64,000 nt of DNA from Heliopora coerulea (GCA_030142905.1 JASJOG010000019.1:257501-321500), one strand, 5' to 3'. Shown: positions 1 through 11,090, counted from the stretch's first letter. Notes: generated by a model from the letters alone, not told the origin. Translations and numbers: made by a program.

Positions 1-779
1 TCCTGGTTAGAGCAGCATTTGATTGGCTTTTTTCCACTTAATCTGATTTACAAAACAGAATTACCATACTGTTAACAGAATTACTGAACTGTTCACAGAT
101 TTACTTATCTGATTCACAAAGTAGAATTATAAAATTGTGAAGAAATAAGCTGACATTGCTTTAGTCTAGTACACAAGGACTCACTTTGAGTGCACATACC
201 GAAAGTTTGATTTTTGTTTTAATTCGTCATATTGGGAGAATTCAAGTGAGGCATAACCTAGGCTGTACTCTGAAAAACATTCAGGCACATCAGACAGTCT
301 TCTTTCAAAGCAATTTATTTGATGAAGCATATCTAAGGTTGATGTTGCAAGAAGAATCATTTCGAATTCGTCGATCCAATCTTGATGGCAAACGGTGTAG
401 TGTGAAAACTTCAGCTCAGACGAGAAGACAACTTAGGCCAGATTTGGAAGTTTTATCAAGTGCACATTTTAGTCTGAGTATTGAGATTTATTTTTTGCAT
501 TTGGAAATTATAGACATCAGAATCGTTTGTATACAAAGCGCATGTCACTGGCAGTCCTTGGCGTTCACCAATTTTTTTAAAACTTGCACAAATTTAGCAA
601 CGTATCCACTTTTGAGTGAGCTGCCATCCCAACTGATCGTGACGTCGGTGCTGCAGTGCTAATGAATTGAATTCTTTGTAATCTTTGTTGTTATATAACG
701 ATCAAAATAATCTAAATGGTGACAAAAGTCGACTGATTCTCCCCACTGGTTTTTTGAAATAGATTTTACGTGAACTAAT

Positions 780-1150
780 TGGTTGGACATTATCTAAAGA
801 ACTTGAAACAATTATTTCCAAACTCATTAGTAATCATGAGCACACGTTGATTAAATTTCTTACCGAAACTTATGATGTGATATTTAGGAAACGAGCAGGA
901 GTGCTTAATCATATTTAAAACACGAGACAATTGATCGGATAAAGCACGTAGTGCGAGTTTTTTAAATGACTTCAAACACGAACCTCTCTTAATACCCTTA
1001 ATTCTCGAAGAAAGTTTGAAAATTAAGGTTTTCTGACGCGAAAAAATTTGAGGAGAAAAGTAGGAGTGTTTATATTTCATTTTAAGAAACGACACGGTTG
1101 TGGTTTCCCTTTGTATTTTCTTCGTGAATTGTTAATGAGTTGTTGAAATC
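780..1150. repeat. Dispersed repeat, copy 1
   Basis: This block shares several short segments, in the same order, with 17100-17460: a GAGCAGGAGTGCTT start, an inverted AAGCACGTA-TGCGAGTTTTTT counterpart about 60 bases later, and a tail with ACACGGTT, TTTGTATTTTC and TTAATGAGTT. The GAGCAGGAGTGCTT and AAGCACGTAGTGCGAG segments are imperfect inverted repeats of each other. Class unknown. Confidence 0.55.
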
Positions 1151-2136
1151 AGATTAAACACTTATTTTATATACATCGCATTGTAATTTAGCTTAGTTAG
1201 CTATTGAGTTAGTAATAAATAATTATTGTCATCATTATTGTCATTATTATTATTAATTCTATGTAGTCCTTAGATTTTACTAAACTTCATCGCAATTGTT
1301 TTATTCTCTTTTAAAACGTCACCGAGAGCGTTTTGGAAACTAGGTGGTATCTCGTTTTTCGAACGGCCTTCTCAGTTTTTCATTTCGAGACAATTACTCC
1401 CGCGGGAAAAATGTCTTTTTATCGGTTCTGCATTTCGCGTTAGTGTTTGTAGTTTGTCTGGTTTTGAACCAGGATAGTTCTACGGCTCCTCGTTTTGGAA
1501 ACAGGTCGTTCTATGTTTAGGTGTGGCGAAGGGAACCATGTGACTACTTCTATACAGTATCTCGCTTGCTTAAGTATTCAGGGCGTTAGGATAAAACGCG
1601 GATGCGGATCGCAGATTGGCGGATTTGGGGATAAAACACGATTCTGGGGAGAAAACGCGGATTTACTGATAAAACGCAGTAAACGTGCTGGCTAGCTCTG
1701 CACAAACGCGGCGACGCTGCAGATCATGAAATCAAACTAAATTAAGAACAAATGGAAAAAAATTATGTGCGTCATGCATTGAGTTTATACACAACAAATT
1801 AATTTACGTGTTTGCGACTACGATAAACGGACCAGCGGTTCTAAACATATTTAAACGATAAGTTTAATTCAAAAGACAAACGTTCGTCTAAACTAACAAA
1901 TAAACACACGAGACCAACACATGAAGACATTGATTCATGTCTGCTGCCTAAACATTTGATATGTTTTTCCGGTGAAGATATGTCACTTCAGGGAGAAAAG
2001 CTGCGTTTATAAATAGGTGGTGCACATTTCCATATCGAAATGTCATATTTCCACAGAGAAGATCCATTACCTTAAAGAGAGAAGCTACTTTGTTATACGA
2101 GGAAACTAGCACGTTTACATGGAGAAGGGGTGACTC

Positions 2137-2519
2137 CAGGGGCGGATTAGCATGCTGGAATGGGCCCGGGATATAGTTCATAAGAGCCCCCTCTTTGTGA
2201 CGTCATCATCGCAAAGTTTTAATCAACTTGGTGCAATATTGTAAACGTTGTCATACATATAAATTCAAACGACATAGCAGCACGGCTTAATTGCGCCTTG
2301 CGAGGCATATCGTGATAGCGGCCTTTTGGCGTCCCTTGACTGCTATCGCGGAGTACCGCGGCGCCCTATCTGCTAGGCTCTAGCATTCCACAAATTAAAA
2401 ACTTTCGAAATCATCAGACAAAGGCTTTGACTATTGAAGCTTCCGTTCCTCGAATGGGCCCCCAGAGGGAGGGCCCACCGGGCGACCGCCCGGTAGCCCG
2501 GTGGGCTAATCCGCCCCTG
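2137..2519. mobile_element. hAT-like MITE with 8-bp TSD
   Basis: The element begins CAGGGGCGGATTAGC and ends with the exact inverse, GCTAATCCGCCCCTG. It is flanked on both sides by the 8-base direct repeat GGTGACTC (2129-2136 and 2520-2527). The 383-base length, absence of coding capacity, CAGGGGCGG terminus and 8-bp target duplication are the usual signature of a non-autonomous hAT transposon. The intact duplication suggests a fairly recent insertion. Confidence 0.9.
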
Positions 2520-3376
2520 GGTGACTCTTACCGGCCACCGTAGAATACTTTCACCAGAATACTCACATTTGCCCCTCCCCTATCGATGTAAAAGCTCGAG
2601 TTTCATTCTGACCAAGTCTCTCGCTCTGCCGGGCAAAGGCGTTGTTTGGAATGTAACATAATTAAGAAGGATGTTTGAAAAAGATTTTCCAGTACTAAAT
2701 ATATATAGTTCTTTGTAAAATTATAATGGTAAAATCAGAATATACGATTTTTTACTAGTAAGGATAGAAACACCCAAGTAAAAAGCGCTTCAATCCCCAT
2801 TACAAGTGTCTGGTCATGCCATTGTGACACTGGATACTCCATCTCACTAGATGATTTTATCATTTCAACCTCTTTACAACTCCAGCTCTGAACTTCTTGT
2901 TAGGGAAAGTTGTTTAATGTAAAAGATTAAACATGGGCTCTTTTCCGCTCTCTGTTTTTTTTTTCTCGTTTTATTCAGAAATCTTCTGCTTTTTTGTTTT
3001 AATTCTGAAATCGTCTGTTGCCTTTCAAACTTTGTCCTTGTCCTACGTCTTTCTAGCATTAAATCACCTCACCTCTTTTATCTTTACGTCTGAAACCTTC
3101 CCCCTGAGGCCCACTCCAGACTGATCCGGATAAATTTGGAAACGGCGTTTTCACCACAAAAACGCATCATATGTTTTCCATCATCACTATCGTTATGGTA
3201 TCTAGCCTTCGGCAAAAATGATGCATCGTATGGAGAAACTTTCCGAACTATTCTTTTGAATTTTGCTCGCGTGCCACTAGTTCCTAACTGGAATCCGACG
3301 CAGAAAGGGAGTAACAATTCGTAGCTGTTTCGGGACTATTCGTAATATCGTCGGCCTAGGTCACTCAGTTTAAACA

Positions 3377-3442
3377 ATGTAAGTTTCCCACATGGTGCAA
3401 CTTTCGAAAATGGCGATTGACCGTAGGTGTGAAAATGAGTAG
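3377..3442 (+). promoter_or_regulatory. Upstream ATGs before the TOPAZ1-like start
   Basis: Three ATGs precede the chosen start. The one at 3377 is followed at once by TAA (a start-stop element). Those at 3392 and 3410 share a frame that ends at TAG 3440-3442, overlapping the main ATG at 3435. The 3410 ATG has an ideal context (A at -3, G at +4). If these bases are in the mRNA, they should lower translation of the main ORF or require leaky scanning. The transcription start is not known. Confidence 0.45.
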
Positions 3443-6400
3443 AAAAATTGTTTTCAGTAGTGACACTGGAGGAAGTGGAACGGTTAAATCTGGCTTCACT
3501 GCTCCGTCGGAGAACAAGGACGTTCGTGTGGTAGCTGAGGGTTTGCAAAAAGCCCCGCTAAAGCGAAAATTTTTCAAGGATATGGCGAGGGAGACGAAGG
3601 CCAACTCAAGGCCTGTACGAAAGATAAAACTGAATCGCAGTATTTTCAACCCTGGCTTTCAAGGGAAGCCGTCATTTCGCGTAAAGACGTTAGATGAGAT
3701 CAAATCTGAGAAACAACAGGCAAAAGAGTCGACAAGAACAACAGCAGAACCAAATGTTAACGACCCTGCAACAGTCCGAACGATAGTTGCAAACAATTCC
3801 GTCGACACAAGGAAAGTACTGAAGTTGAATTCGGTGAAAAAGCTCATGCTTCCGACGATCCGGCTGACCCGTGTCAGCTCAGGGAAATATTCTCGATCGA
3901 TCACAAAGATTGCAGCACCAGAAAATGGTCGCAGAATAATAGAAAGTGAAGCTGCACTGAGACGATTTAAACAAAATGAAGTACCAAGTCGAGAAACGGA
4001 CAGTCAACCACTCGTAATGTCCCCAATCAAAAAGCGCAAAATGAGCCCGCCTGAAAGTGGACCTCAAACAAACCGTCGAAGTGTTGATACTTCTTGGTCC
4101 ATCGACGTGAATTCGTCTGTGGGTCCAGATCGACCACCCTCCCCACCCTTGTCACTTGGGGCACAATCAGATGATGAACTGAGTATTGACCCTGAACCCG
4201 ATACCACGCCAGATTCTCGAGTGGTCATAAACTCTGCAGGTGAGCCAAAGGAGAACTGTAATGAGTTTAAAACAGTTTCCATGCAGCCGAACTTCCAGTG
4301 TCCTACCAGTGAATTAAATTCTTCCTTGGTTAATGGTGATGATGATAAACTGGATGTAATGTCAATTATGGCTGATGACGATGAACTTTTCTTGGATGAC
4401 AAACCAAGGCCAGCATTAAAACACAGTCTATCAGAAGACAGTGTATTTAACCTGGATGAAAGGAAGGATAAGCATGGGGACTTACGAAACTTTCTCTTGC
4501 AACCCAAAGAGGTTGGATCCAACATGAAACAGCCAGTAGGTGATCTTAATTCAAGTAGACATATGTCAAAGGCCTATAAAATCCCACATATAAATAAAAA
4601 AATGGGGACAATGCCCCCTGACAACTTTGTCAATAATTTTGTGGCTACAAGAAACCATCATAATGTTAACTTTCATCATGAAAGTTCAAGAAACATTAGG
4701 TCAGAAAGCACAAAAAGACACACCACTGGGAATGTCCCTTCAACTACAGCATTAAAAGGGAACACAGTTGAGAAGGTATTACCACCTCGAGAGGGTCAGG
4801 TCTGGGAGGGTCATAGCAGAGCCAGAGCAAGTTGTAGCCAAGAATTTCATGGTGATCATTACCAGGAAAGTAGAGTTAAGCCACTGGGGGATGGGAATGG
4901 TCTTCCAATGCAGGAGCAGACTGGATTGCTTAATCAAATCAAAGTAACTTTAGAGCAAGGTAATGTTGGTCAAGCTTGGAAATGGATTAAAAAAGTGGAC
5001 CAAATGAAGTCTGGTACTGATGTAAGACTGTTGGAACAGTTGTTAAAGACATGTGAGGAAATAAGTTGTTCAAATGCCAGTCCTGATGTGGGTGATATTG
5101 CATTAAGTGCTTTTGAGTTGTTAAAGAGATGCCAGGGAGAGGCAAAACCTACTGACTTTATCCTGGTCATTTTATGTCTGTGTCGGTGTCAGAGGATTCA
5201 AGAAGCATTTGATAGATACCATATCATGAAAGTTTCCAAGAAAGTTCCCCAGGAAGATGTTTTGGAATGCTTTATTGATGATTTATGTAAGTGTTTGGTT
5301 TGCATTCCTGGTAAGATTATAGAAGTTCTACAGGATATAAAGATGTTCACACTCCCCCCAGGAAGGAAACTTAGCATTGTGAACAAGTGCATAGTGTCCC
5401 TAATTAGCTCCCCACCAAAAAAGCTGCAAGAAGTAGATGCTGAGTTGTGGAACACACTGTTAACCATGCTTTGTAGTCCTCCTCTACGTAATGTGCAGAG
5501 TGCATTGCAGGTTCATAATTTAATGGAACAAAGCAAAGTTGAATTGAGCCCATCAGTAACTGTGCCATTGCTCAAGGTGTTCCAAGAATCTAATTCAGTA
5601 AGGGCACTGTTGAAGTTGCTCACATCAAAAACCTGTGAAGACGTCCTCGCCAAGCATAAACCACCCATTGATGTTGGAGGCATCCTTTTGAGTTCTACTG
5701 TTAAACTTCAGTCAGTAGAAGAGTGTTTTTCTGATTTACTTAAAGAAGGAATGATGCCTTCAGGGGACTTTTTGCACCATTTTATCAAAAAGGCTTCACT
5801 CACCAAAGATTACAACGTGATTTATCGATTCTTTTCAAAGTGTAAAAGATCGTCATTGTCCTTGCCACTTTCTGCCCTCAAAGAAATGCTGGATGTTTTG
5901 GAAAACTGGGATGAAAATCCAGATGCATCAGTGGAAGTTTATACAACTCTGCGCCAAGCCAAGAAAGATCGTAAGCAGCCATCTGCATCAGCAGCTGTAA
6001 GAAAGGAAGACCCTCCCAAAAATTCAGATAGATATGTCAATAGTGGTTTTCAAAAGAATCGATGTTTCAATTTTATGCGTACAGGGAAATGCTGGAGGGG
6101 TGATAATTGTAAATTTGCCCATACTAGTCAACAGTCTTCTTGTCATGAGTCAGGGCACTCTGAGAGAGGGAGTGTTGGTAAAAGTCAAAGCCCGAAAGAC
6201 AGTGACAAATCAGTAGAGAAACCAGCACCAATGGTCTCGCAGAAGGCTTCCTCTGACAGTAGGCCCCATACCAGTGGTAGTGTTAACAGCAGATTGGCAA
6301 ATGGTATTGAACCAAATACACCAAGAATTCAATCCCCATTTTCTCCATTCCAATATTTTGGCTCTAATGTTCTTCAAAGTCGCCCACTTTTTAATCAGTG

Positions 6401-8294
6401 TCCTTTCAACCTATCCCTGTTCAACCAACTACACAATAACAATCCTAAATTCCAACACCAATTTCAAAGAAATCCAGGCCATCGTGTACATATACAACCT
6501 CAAGGGCAAGGAAAACAAGCACCTCGTGGGCTAGGAAAACAACCACGTTATGGGCAAGGAAAACAGCCACCTTATGCACATGAAAAACGACCACCTCATG
6601 AAATTTCTTTGAACACACCAAGAGCTCAGATGGTTCAGAGCCCTGCACCAACTTTTCATTCATCCATCCCAAAAACTGATAAAAAACAGCTTGGTCGTAG
6701 TTTTTCTTGGGAGCCAACATCCAAGTTTAAACCTAATACTGACAATCATTGGGCCATACATCCAAACTCCAGAATTAATGCAGGCAGTGACAATAACAAC
6801 AACAACAACAGCGGGAAAGAACTGCCTGAATTGCAGCATCGTGTAGAAATGGCTGTTAAGTCAAAAGAATGGCAAACACTCTATACCTGTTATACAGAAT
6901 GCAAAGGATCAAACAGCCAACCTGTGAAAAGTAAAGATCTACAGATATTTCGAAGTGGTTTTGTTAACAATTCTTCAAGTAACATTGGTCAAAATTTCAG
7001 TGCATTTGTGGAGTTTTTATCCAAGAAAAACAATTCTGGTAGAAGTAGCAAGTCAAGCCAGGATGTCAATGAGGTCTTTGATCAATATGACTTAGACTTT
7101 ATTGGTGCTGTAGGTGTAAGTCTCATGCAGAAGTGCCAGGATTTAAAGCAGTTTGAAGAGGGCTATGAGGTTCTACTGACCCTTCATGCTCACAACATCA
7201 GCTATTTTCATAGTGGAAGGAATTTTGGAGCTTACACTATGGATATTTCTCCACGAAATGTTGCCTTGATTGCTGTAAAGCTGTGTTTGGGCATTCATCA
7301 ATATGGGGGGCTTGGTGCAATGGAAGTTTTAAGGGCATCTGACTATGCCTTGGGCAACAAAGGGGAACATCTTAGTCAACAAGATGAAGAATATCGGATT
7401 AAAGTTTTGTCCCAGTTGTTTCTCCAGTTGTGGAATGAAGACCACATTCCTGAGTCACTAGAAGTAATCCAGAATCTGAATGCTGGTCCTGATGTCATTG
7501 GTCCTATGTATCTAAAAGTTTTAGATCATTATGTTGCTCAAAGTGCCTTTGACCAGTCTTTTGCTGTGGTGAATGAAATGCAAGAAAAAGGTATGGAACT
7601 GAATTGTCCACCTTGCCAGTCATTATATGAGAAATTCCTGAGGCATTGTGTTACAGCACATAAATATGACCATGCTGCAGAAACACTTGATGACATAGAA
7701 TCTAAGGGAATATCAATGAATGGTGAAGGTCTGCAAAGTGTTCTTAATATGTTATCATCAGCTGAGCAAGATACCTTGGCTAAACCATTGTTTGAGAAGT
7801 GCTCTGATTTAGGTATCTACCCCACAACATTTTGTAATGATACACCTTGGTTGTGTGAACTGGGTTGTAGTTATTCACGAGTGGAGCTAAGGCTTTTTAT
7901 TCAGAAGCACCTGGAGCAAATTCACAATCACCTGTTGTTTACTCGGACTAGTGATCAACTGGTAACAGCTGTCAAAGATTTTCAGATTGTCCTATTTCCT
8001 CGACTATCTGCTGTCACTTCAGGAGTGAAGTTCTCTGATGGCATCCAGAAATCTTTGGCCCACTGTGCTGAAGTGGTTGTGAGAATTTTGCAACAAGACT
8101 TCAATCCACCCTTGACAATCTTGGAGCAGTCAGGTGAACAGTTCCACAAGAAACTAATTGTGGAAAGAATGTCTGTTTATCGATGGTTTAATGCAAATGG
8201 TCACGGTTTGGAACAGTTGGTTGATGGCCAAGAAGAGTATGAGACGTCATCACAGGGATCCATCAGAAGTGATATTTCTGAACTCAGTAATTAA
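3435..8294 (+). CDS. TOPAZ1: TOPAZ1-like CCCH zinc-finger protein, intronless
   Basis: A single open frame of 1619 codons. The ATG at 3435 (A at -3) is taken as the start because the open frame in this phase begins just upstream with a TTG. The first ~480 residues are low-complexity, basic then acidic, with a likely nuclear signal KKRKMSPP near residue 200. Residues ~495-840 look like helical PPR/TPR-like repeats. One CCCH finger of the C-x8-C-x5-C-x3-H type lies at C877, C886, C892, H896 (CFNFMRTGKCWRGDNCKFAH). A Gln/Pro/Lys-rich linker (~940-1130) follows, including short repeats around GQGKQPP, then a second helical region (~1130-1580). This order, the length and the C-terminal helical region resemble vertebrate TOPAZ1 (about 1690 aa), a germ-cell protein needed for spermatogenesis and thought to bind RNA. 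Identification is from memory of that family; another large CCCH/helical-repeat protein is the alternative. Confidence 0.65.
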   Translation: MSRKIVFSSDTGGSGTVKSGFTAPSENKDVRVVAEGLQKAPLKRKFFKDMARETKANSRPVRKIKLNRSIFNPGFQGKPSFRVKTLDEIKSEKQQAKESTRTTAEPNVNDPATVRTIVANNSVDTRKVLKLNSVKKLMLPTIRLTRVSSGKYSRSITKIAAPENGRRIIESEAALRRFKQNEVPSRETDSQPLVMSPIKKRKMSPPESGPQTNRRSVDTSWSIDVNSSVGPDRPPSPPLSLGAQSDDELSIDPEPDTTPDSRVVINSAGEPKENCNEFKTVSMQPNFQCPTSELNSSLVNGDDDKLDVMSIMADDDELFLDDKPRPALKHSLSEDSVFNLDERKDKHGDLRNFLLQPKEVGSNMKQPVGDLNSSRHMSKAYKIPHINKKMGTMPPDNFVNNFVATRNHHNVNFHHESSRNIRSESTKRHTTGNVPSTTALKGNTVEKVLPPREGQVWEGHSRARASCSQEFHGDHYQESRVKPLGDGNGLPMQEQTGLLNQIKVTLEQGNVGQAWKWIKKVDQMKSGTDVRLLEQLLKTCEEISCSNASPDVGDIALSAFELLKRCQGEAKPTDFILVILCLCRCQRIQEAFDRYHIMKVSKKVPQEDVLECFIDDLCKCLVCIPGKIIEVLQDIKMFTLPPGRKLSIVNKCIVSLISSPPKKLQEVDAELWNTLLTMLCSPPLRNVQSALQVHNLMEQSKVELSPSVTVPLLKVFQESNSVRALLKLLTSKTCEDVLAKHKPPIDVGGILLSSTVKLQSVEECFSDLLKEGMMPSGDFLHHFIKKASLTKDYNVIYRFFSKCKRSSLSLPLSALKEMLDVLENWDENPDASVEVYTTLRQAKKDRKQPSASAAVRKEDPPKNSDRYVNSGFQKNRCFNFMRTGKCWRGDNCKFAHTSQQSSCHESGHSERGSVGKSQSPKDSDKSVEKPAPMVSQKASSDSRPHTSGSVNSRLANGIEPNTPRIQSPFSPFQYFGSNVLQSRPLFNQCPFNLSLFNQLHNNNPKFQHQFQRNPGHRVHIQPQGQGKQAPRGLGKQPRYGQGKQPPYAHEKRPPHEISLNTPRAQMVQSPAPTFHSSIPKTDKKQLGRSFSWEPTSKFKPNTDNHWAIHPNSRINAGSDNNNNNNSGKELPELQHRVEMAVKSKEWQTLYTCYTECKGSNSQPVKSKDLQIFRSGFVNNSSSNIGQNFSAFVEFLSKKNNSGRSSKSSQDVNEVFDQYDLDFIGAVGVSLMQKCQDLKQFEEGYEVLLTLHAHNISYFHSGRNFGAYTMDISPRNVALIAVKLCLGIHQYGGLGAMEVLRASDYALGNKGEHLSQQDEEYRIKVLSQLFLQLWNEDHIPESLEVIQNLNAGPDVIGPMYLKVLDHYVAQSAFDQSFAVVNEMQEKGMELNCPPCQSLYEKFLRHCVTAHKYDHAAETLDDIESKGISMNGEGLQSVLNMLSSAEQDTLAKPLFEKCSDLGIYPTTFCNDTPWLCELGCSYSRVELRLFIQKHLEQIHNHLLFTRTSDQLVTAVKDFQIVLFPRLSAVTSGVKFSDGIQKSLAHCAEVVVRILQQDFNPPLTILEQSGEQFHKKLIVERMSVYRWFNANGHGLEQLVDGQEEYETSSQGSIRSDISELSN

Positions 8295-10247
8295 GAACAG
8301 GTTTAGTTTTGGTCCATAACTTGAACTCCTGTGTTTTGTCTCTAGTGGACTTTCATTGGAAATGTTTCTAGTTAAAAACACCAAATGGTGCACAGGGTGT
8401 TGGTTAAACAGCAATTATTGTAAGTGACCTGTTTCAGTGATTCCCTATATGTCTGATACATTCAAAATGCTTCATAGAGCAATAGCATGATAAGAGCAAT
8501 AGCTGGGAAATACTTCTTTTATCTGCTGTGAAAAATGCTACTTTATTGCATTACAATGAAATGTTCACTAAAAGATACACAGTTTTAATGATATTGTTCA
8601 TTTAAGATATATGCACCTTAACTATGTCCCTTAAATCACCAGTATCCCTCTCATGTAACACTTTGACTGCTACTAAGGTGAATTAAGTCATCTGCTAGTA
8701 GAGTGAATAAAAGGCAAAGTCAGTCATTGGGGTCAAAGGATTAGTTGAGATAATACTTTAGCCTTTTGACCTGCCTGAGCCTTTCCTTAGTTGAATGATT
8801 ATAAAGGGCTATGGAAGTCAAAGGGTTAAAGATGGATAACATCAAGGCCCATTAGTAAATTTATTATTATTAATGATCTATTGACTTAGTTCTGGTGAAA
8901 ATGGTTTGCAATCTCATGGGTACTTTCTCAGAAATTGAGTTGTTTGCAGCATTAAAACTGGTTTCTACTTGAAAACCAATTGACATGTATGGTTGCATAG
9001 TGCACAATGACATATTCAAAATCTTTTTTGTTGATCTATTATGGCATATTGGTATAGATTCTCAGAGAATTGCCTTTAGATGAATTTCTTTGTGGAGTAA
9101 AATTATGGTATACTATATTTAAATAGTTAAAGAAATAATGGATCTTTCAGTCAGTTGGTACTTGGCATCAAATGAATTGCAGAAGTTTACTGTTAACTCC
9201 AGTTCACCCTATTTTTACCTTTTTTGACCACCACAAGGAAAAATGTTTGATGGTTAGTTGGAAGAGTTACTGAGTAAAATCATTTTGTTGATTAAGCATC
9301 CAAGGTTGTATTCAGGAGATTTTGTAAGCTGTGTTTCATGCCTGACTGACAGATATGTTGTTAACTTCTGTTACAGTACCAGTTATGATAACTTATAATG
9401 TTTTTGTTTGCTGCTTATGCAGCTGGGATTGAAGTCATTTACAAATTTGTCTAGACCCAACTGAATGCTTTTTGTAAAATGTTCCTGTTACTGATCTCAT
9501 TGCATAGACAATGTTAGTACAATGTGACCTGTTTAAAGGTTGTGTATTCATAATTATATATGTATCTTATACTTGTAAAAAAAACCTATCTAAATTGGTT
9601 CTAAATAGGGGAAATCTCAAGAACTATGAAACCAAAATTCCAAGTGTCTGTTTTTGTAAAGTTGTGTGTTTATACATGGGAAAAGTGAATGGTAGTTTTC
9701 TCCAGAATTATTTTTCTCCATGCCAGAATTTTTGATTGGTAAATTTGGCCATATTTATGGTTACCAGTACAGCACAGATTGGCATGATTCACTGCCAAAA
9801 TTCTTGTTAGTGTGATTGTGGCAGTATTGGTTCTTGTTATCTCCAGGTTATTTCAGATTCTCTGGGTTGTTTTTACTTAATTTTGAAAGTGTGTGTACTT
9901 TTTGGAGCAAGGTCATCAATCATCACAGGGCTTTTTGTGGAAATCTTGATCGTTTATTAAAAAGTATTGTTACAAAAAGATTTGAAACTAGCTTTGATGA
10001 ACTGCCATTATTTCAATTCTTGGTTATTGTGGCCTGATAAGAAATCATCACAAACCTCTGGAAGAGGGGACAGGCAAATTTTATGATATACAAGGGCATT
10101 AGTTTCCACTTTGAATAAAATTTCATTTCTTAGGAAGATTTTACCTGATGATGAGAGAGAAAAAAGTGGAAAAAAGATTAAAAAAATTACAATAAACACG
10201 AGGTAAAGAAATTCATGTGGAAATTACAACTAATGAACCATTTCAAA
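8295..10247. other. 3' UTR of the TOPAZ1-like gene and intergenic DNA
   Basis: AT-rich sequence with no supported gene. A possible polyadenylation signal AATAAA lies at 8706-8711. Further AT-rich sequence continues to the foldback at 10248. The short open frames near 9.5-10.2 kb show no domain and no splice context. Confidence 0.5.
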
Positions 10248-10632
10248 GTATTTTAATTAAATACACAACAACGGTAACTCAGAAAAGCGATATGCTGATG
10301 ACGACTAAAACTTAGTCGAAATGTCGAATTAAAATGATATCGATGTAATTGTGGTAGCTTGGTAGGTTACAATGTTCTTAATACGTACGCTCTCAAGCTA
10401 TTCTCTCAGAAAAACTTTTCTGAGTCCCTAACGGGAATCGAACCCGTAACCTTCTGATCGCCTTAGATAACCTTAGAGCATCTCACCGGCGATCAGAAGG
10501 TTACGGGTTCGATTCCCGTCAGGGACTCAGAAAAGTTTTTCTGAGAGAATAGCTTGAGAGCGTACGTATTAAGAACATTAAAATGATATCGCTTTTCGCA
10601 GTTACCGCTGTTGTATATTTAATTAAAATACT
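10248..10632. mobile_element. Foldback element with facing tRNA 3' halves
   Basis: A long inverted repeat. The inner arms (about 10375-10470 and 10488-10580) run from GTACGCTCTCAAGCTATTC inward through a tRNA-like 3' half with the B-box-like GGTTCGATTCC, and meet around a ~25-base spacer. Outer arms (10248-10294 and about 10583-10632) pair separately, with TTTTAATTAAATA and GCGATAT segments. The left side also contains CTGATGAC-hairpin-GAAA at 10295-10321. Related foldbacks lie at 46479-46628 and 60861-61002, and an intact tRNA-like version with A and B boxes at 35991-36066. Confidence 0.8.
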
Positions 10633-10689
10633 CACACCAAAGTATGGTGTGAAGAATAATTTTGGTCGAATCAGGTTAAAAATCAATTA

Positions 10690-10766
10690 TGTATTTCAGA
10701 ATCATCCTCCCGCTCGAGTCAACATTTTTCAGTTGATTTCGGCAGTGTAGGTTAATTGTGAAGTTA
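10690..10766 (+). repeat. Fragment of tRNA-derived repeat family A
   Basis: TTTCAGAATCATCCTC, the antisense 5' end of family A, is joined directly to CCGCTCGAGTCAAC, the sense 3' end of its tRNA body, followed by the family tail TTTTTCAGTTGATTTCGGCA. It is a rearranged fragment, like the foldback at 16341-16500. Confidence 0.7.
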
Positions 10767-11090
10767 TCGTTACAAAATCAACTTTGTTTCCTTCGAAATC
10801 ATCACCATAGCTTTATTTTTCCGTTTTAGAAATTTCCACGACTACGGTCCATGATAATCATAAACTTCATTCAACGTGACAAAGAAATGCAAATTTTTTG
10901 CCGCCAACGGATATTATCATGCAAACACTTGATTAAATTTTGATAAATCTAAACAAAGAAGGCAAAACTTTGCAAACCGGAAGTATTCGGTTGAAACTTT
11001 TCCTGACAAGTTCTCAGAGCAGTACGTTCACGTTCACCATAAACACCAATAAAACGAGGTGGTGCGACGACTCTGGGTGGATGACTTCTT

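Larger units (their letters stand above)
1..3434. other. Gene-free upstream region
   Basis: No gene is supported here. The open frames on either strand are short, lack recognisable domains and are not flanked by convincing splice sites. The stretch holds a dispersed repeat (about 780-1150), a hAT-like MITE (2137-2519) and AT-rich unique sequence. The final 300 bases should contain the promoter and 5' UTR of the TOPAZ1-like gene, but I see no clear TATA box. A minus-strand stretch near 560-660 is open and preceded by an AG, yet has no partner exon. Confidence 0.6.

Noticed and set aside
186..662. 158-codon plus-strand open frame
   Set aside because: Starts with TTG, no domain, no splice context, AT-rich composition.
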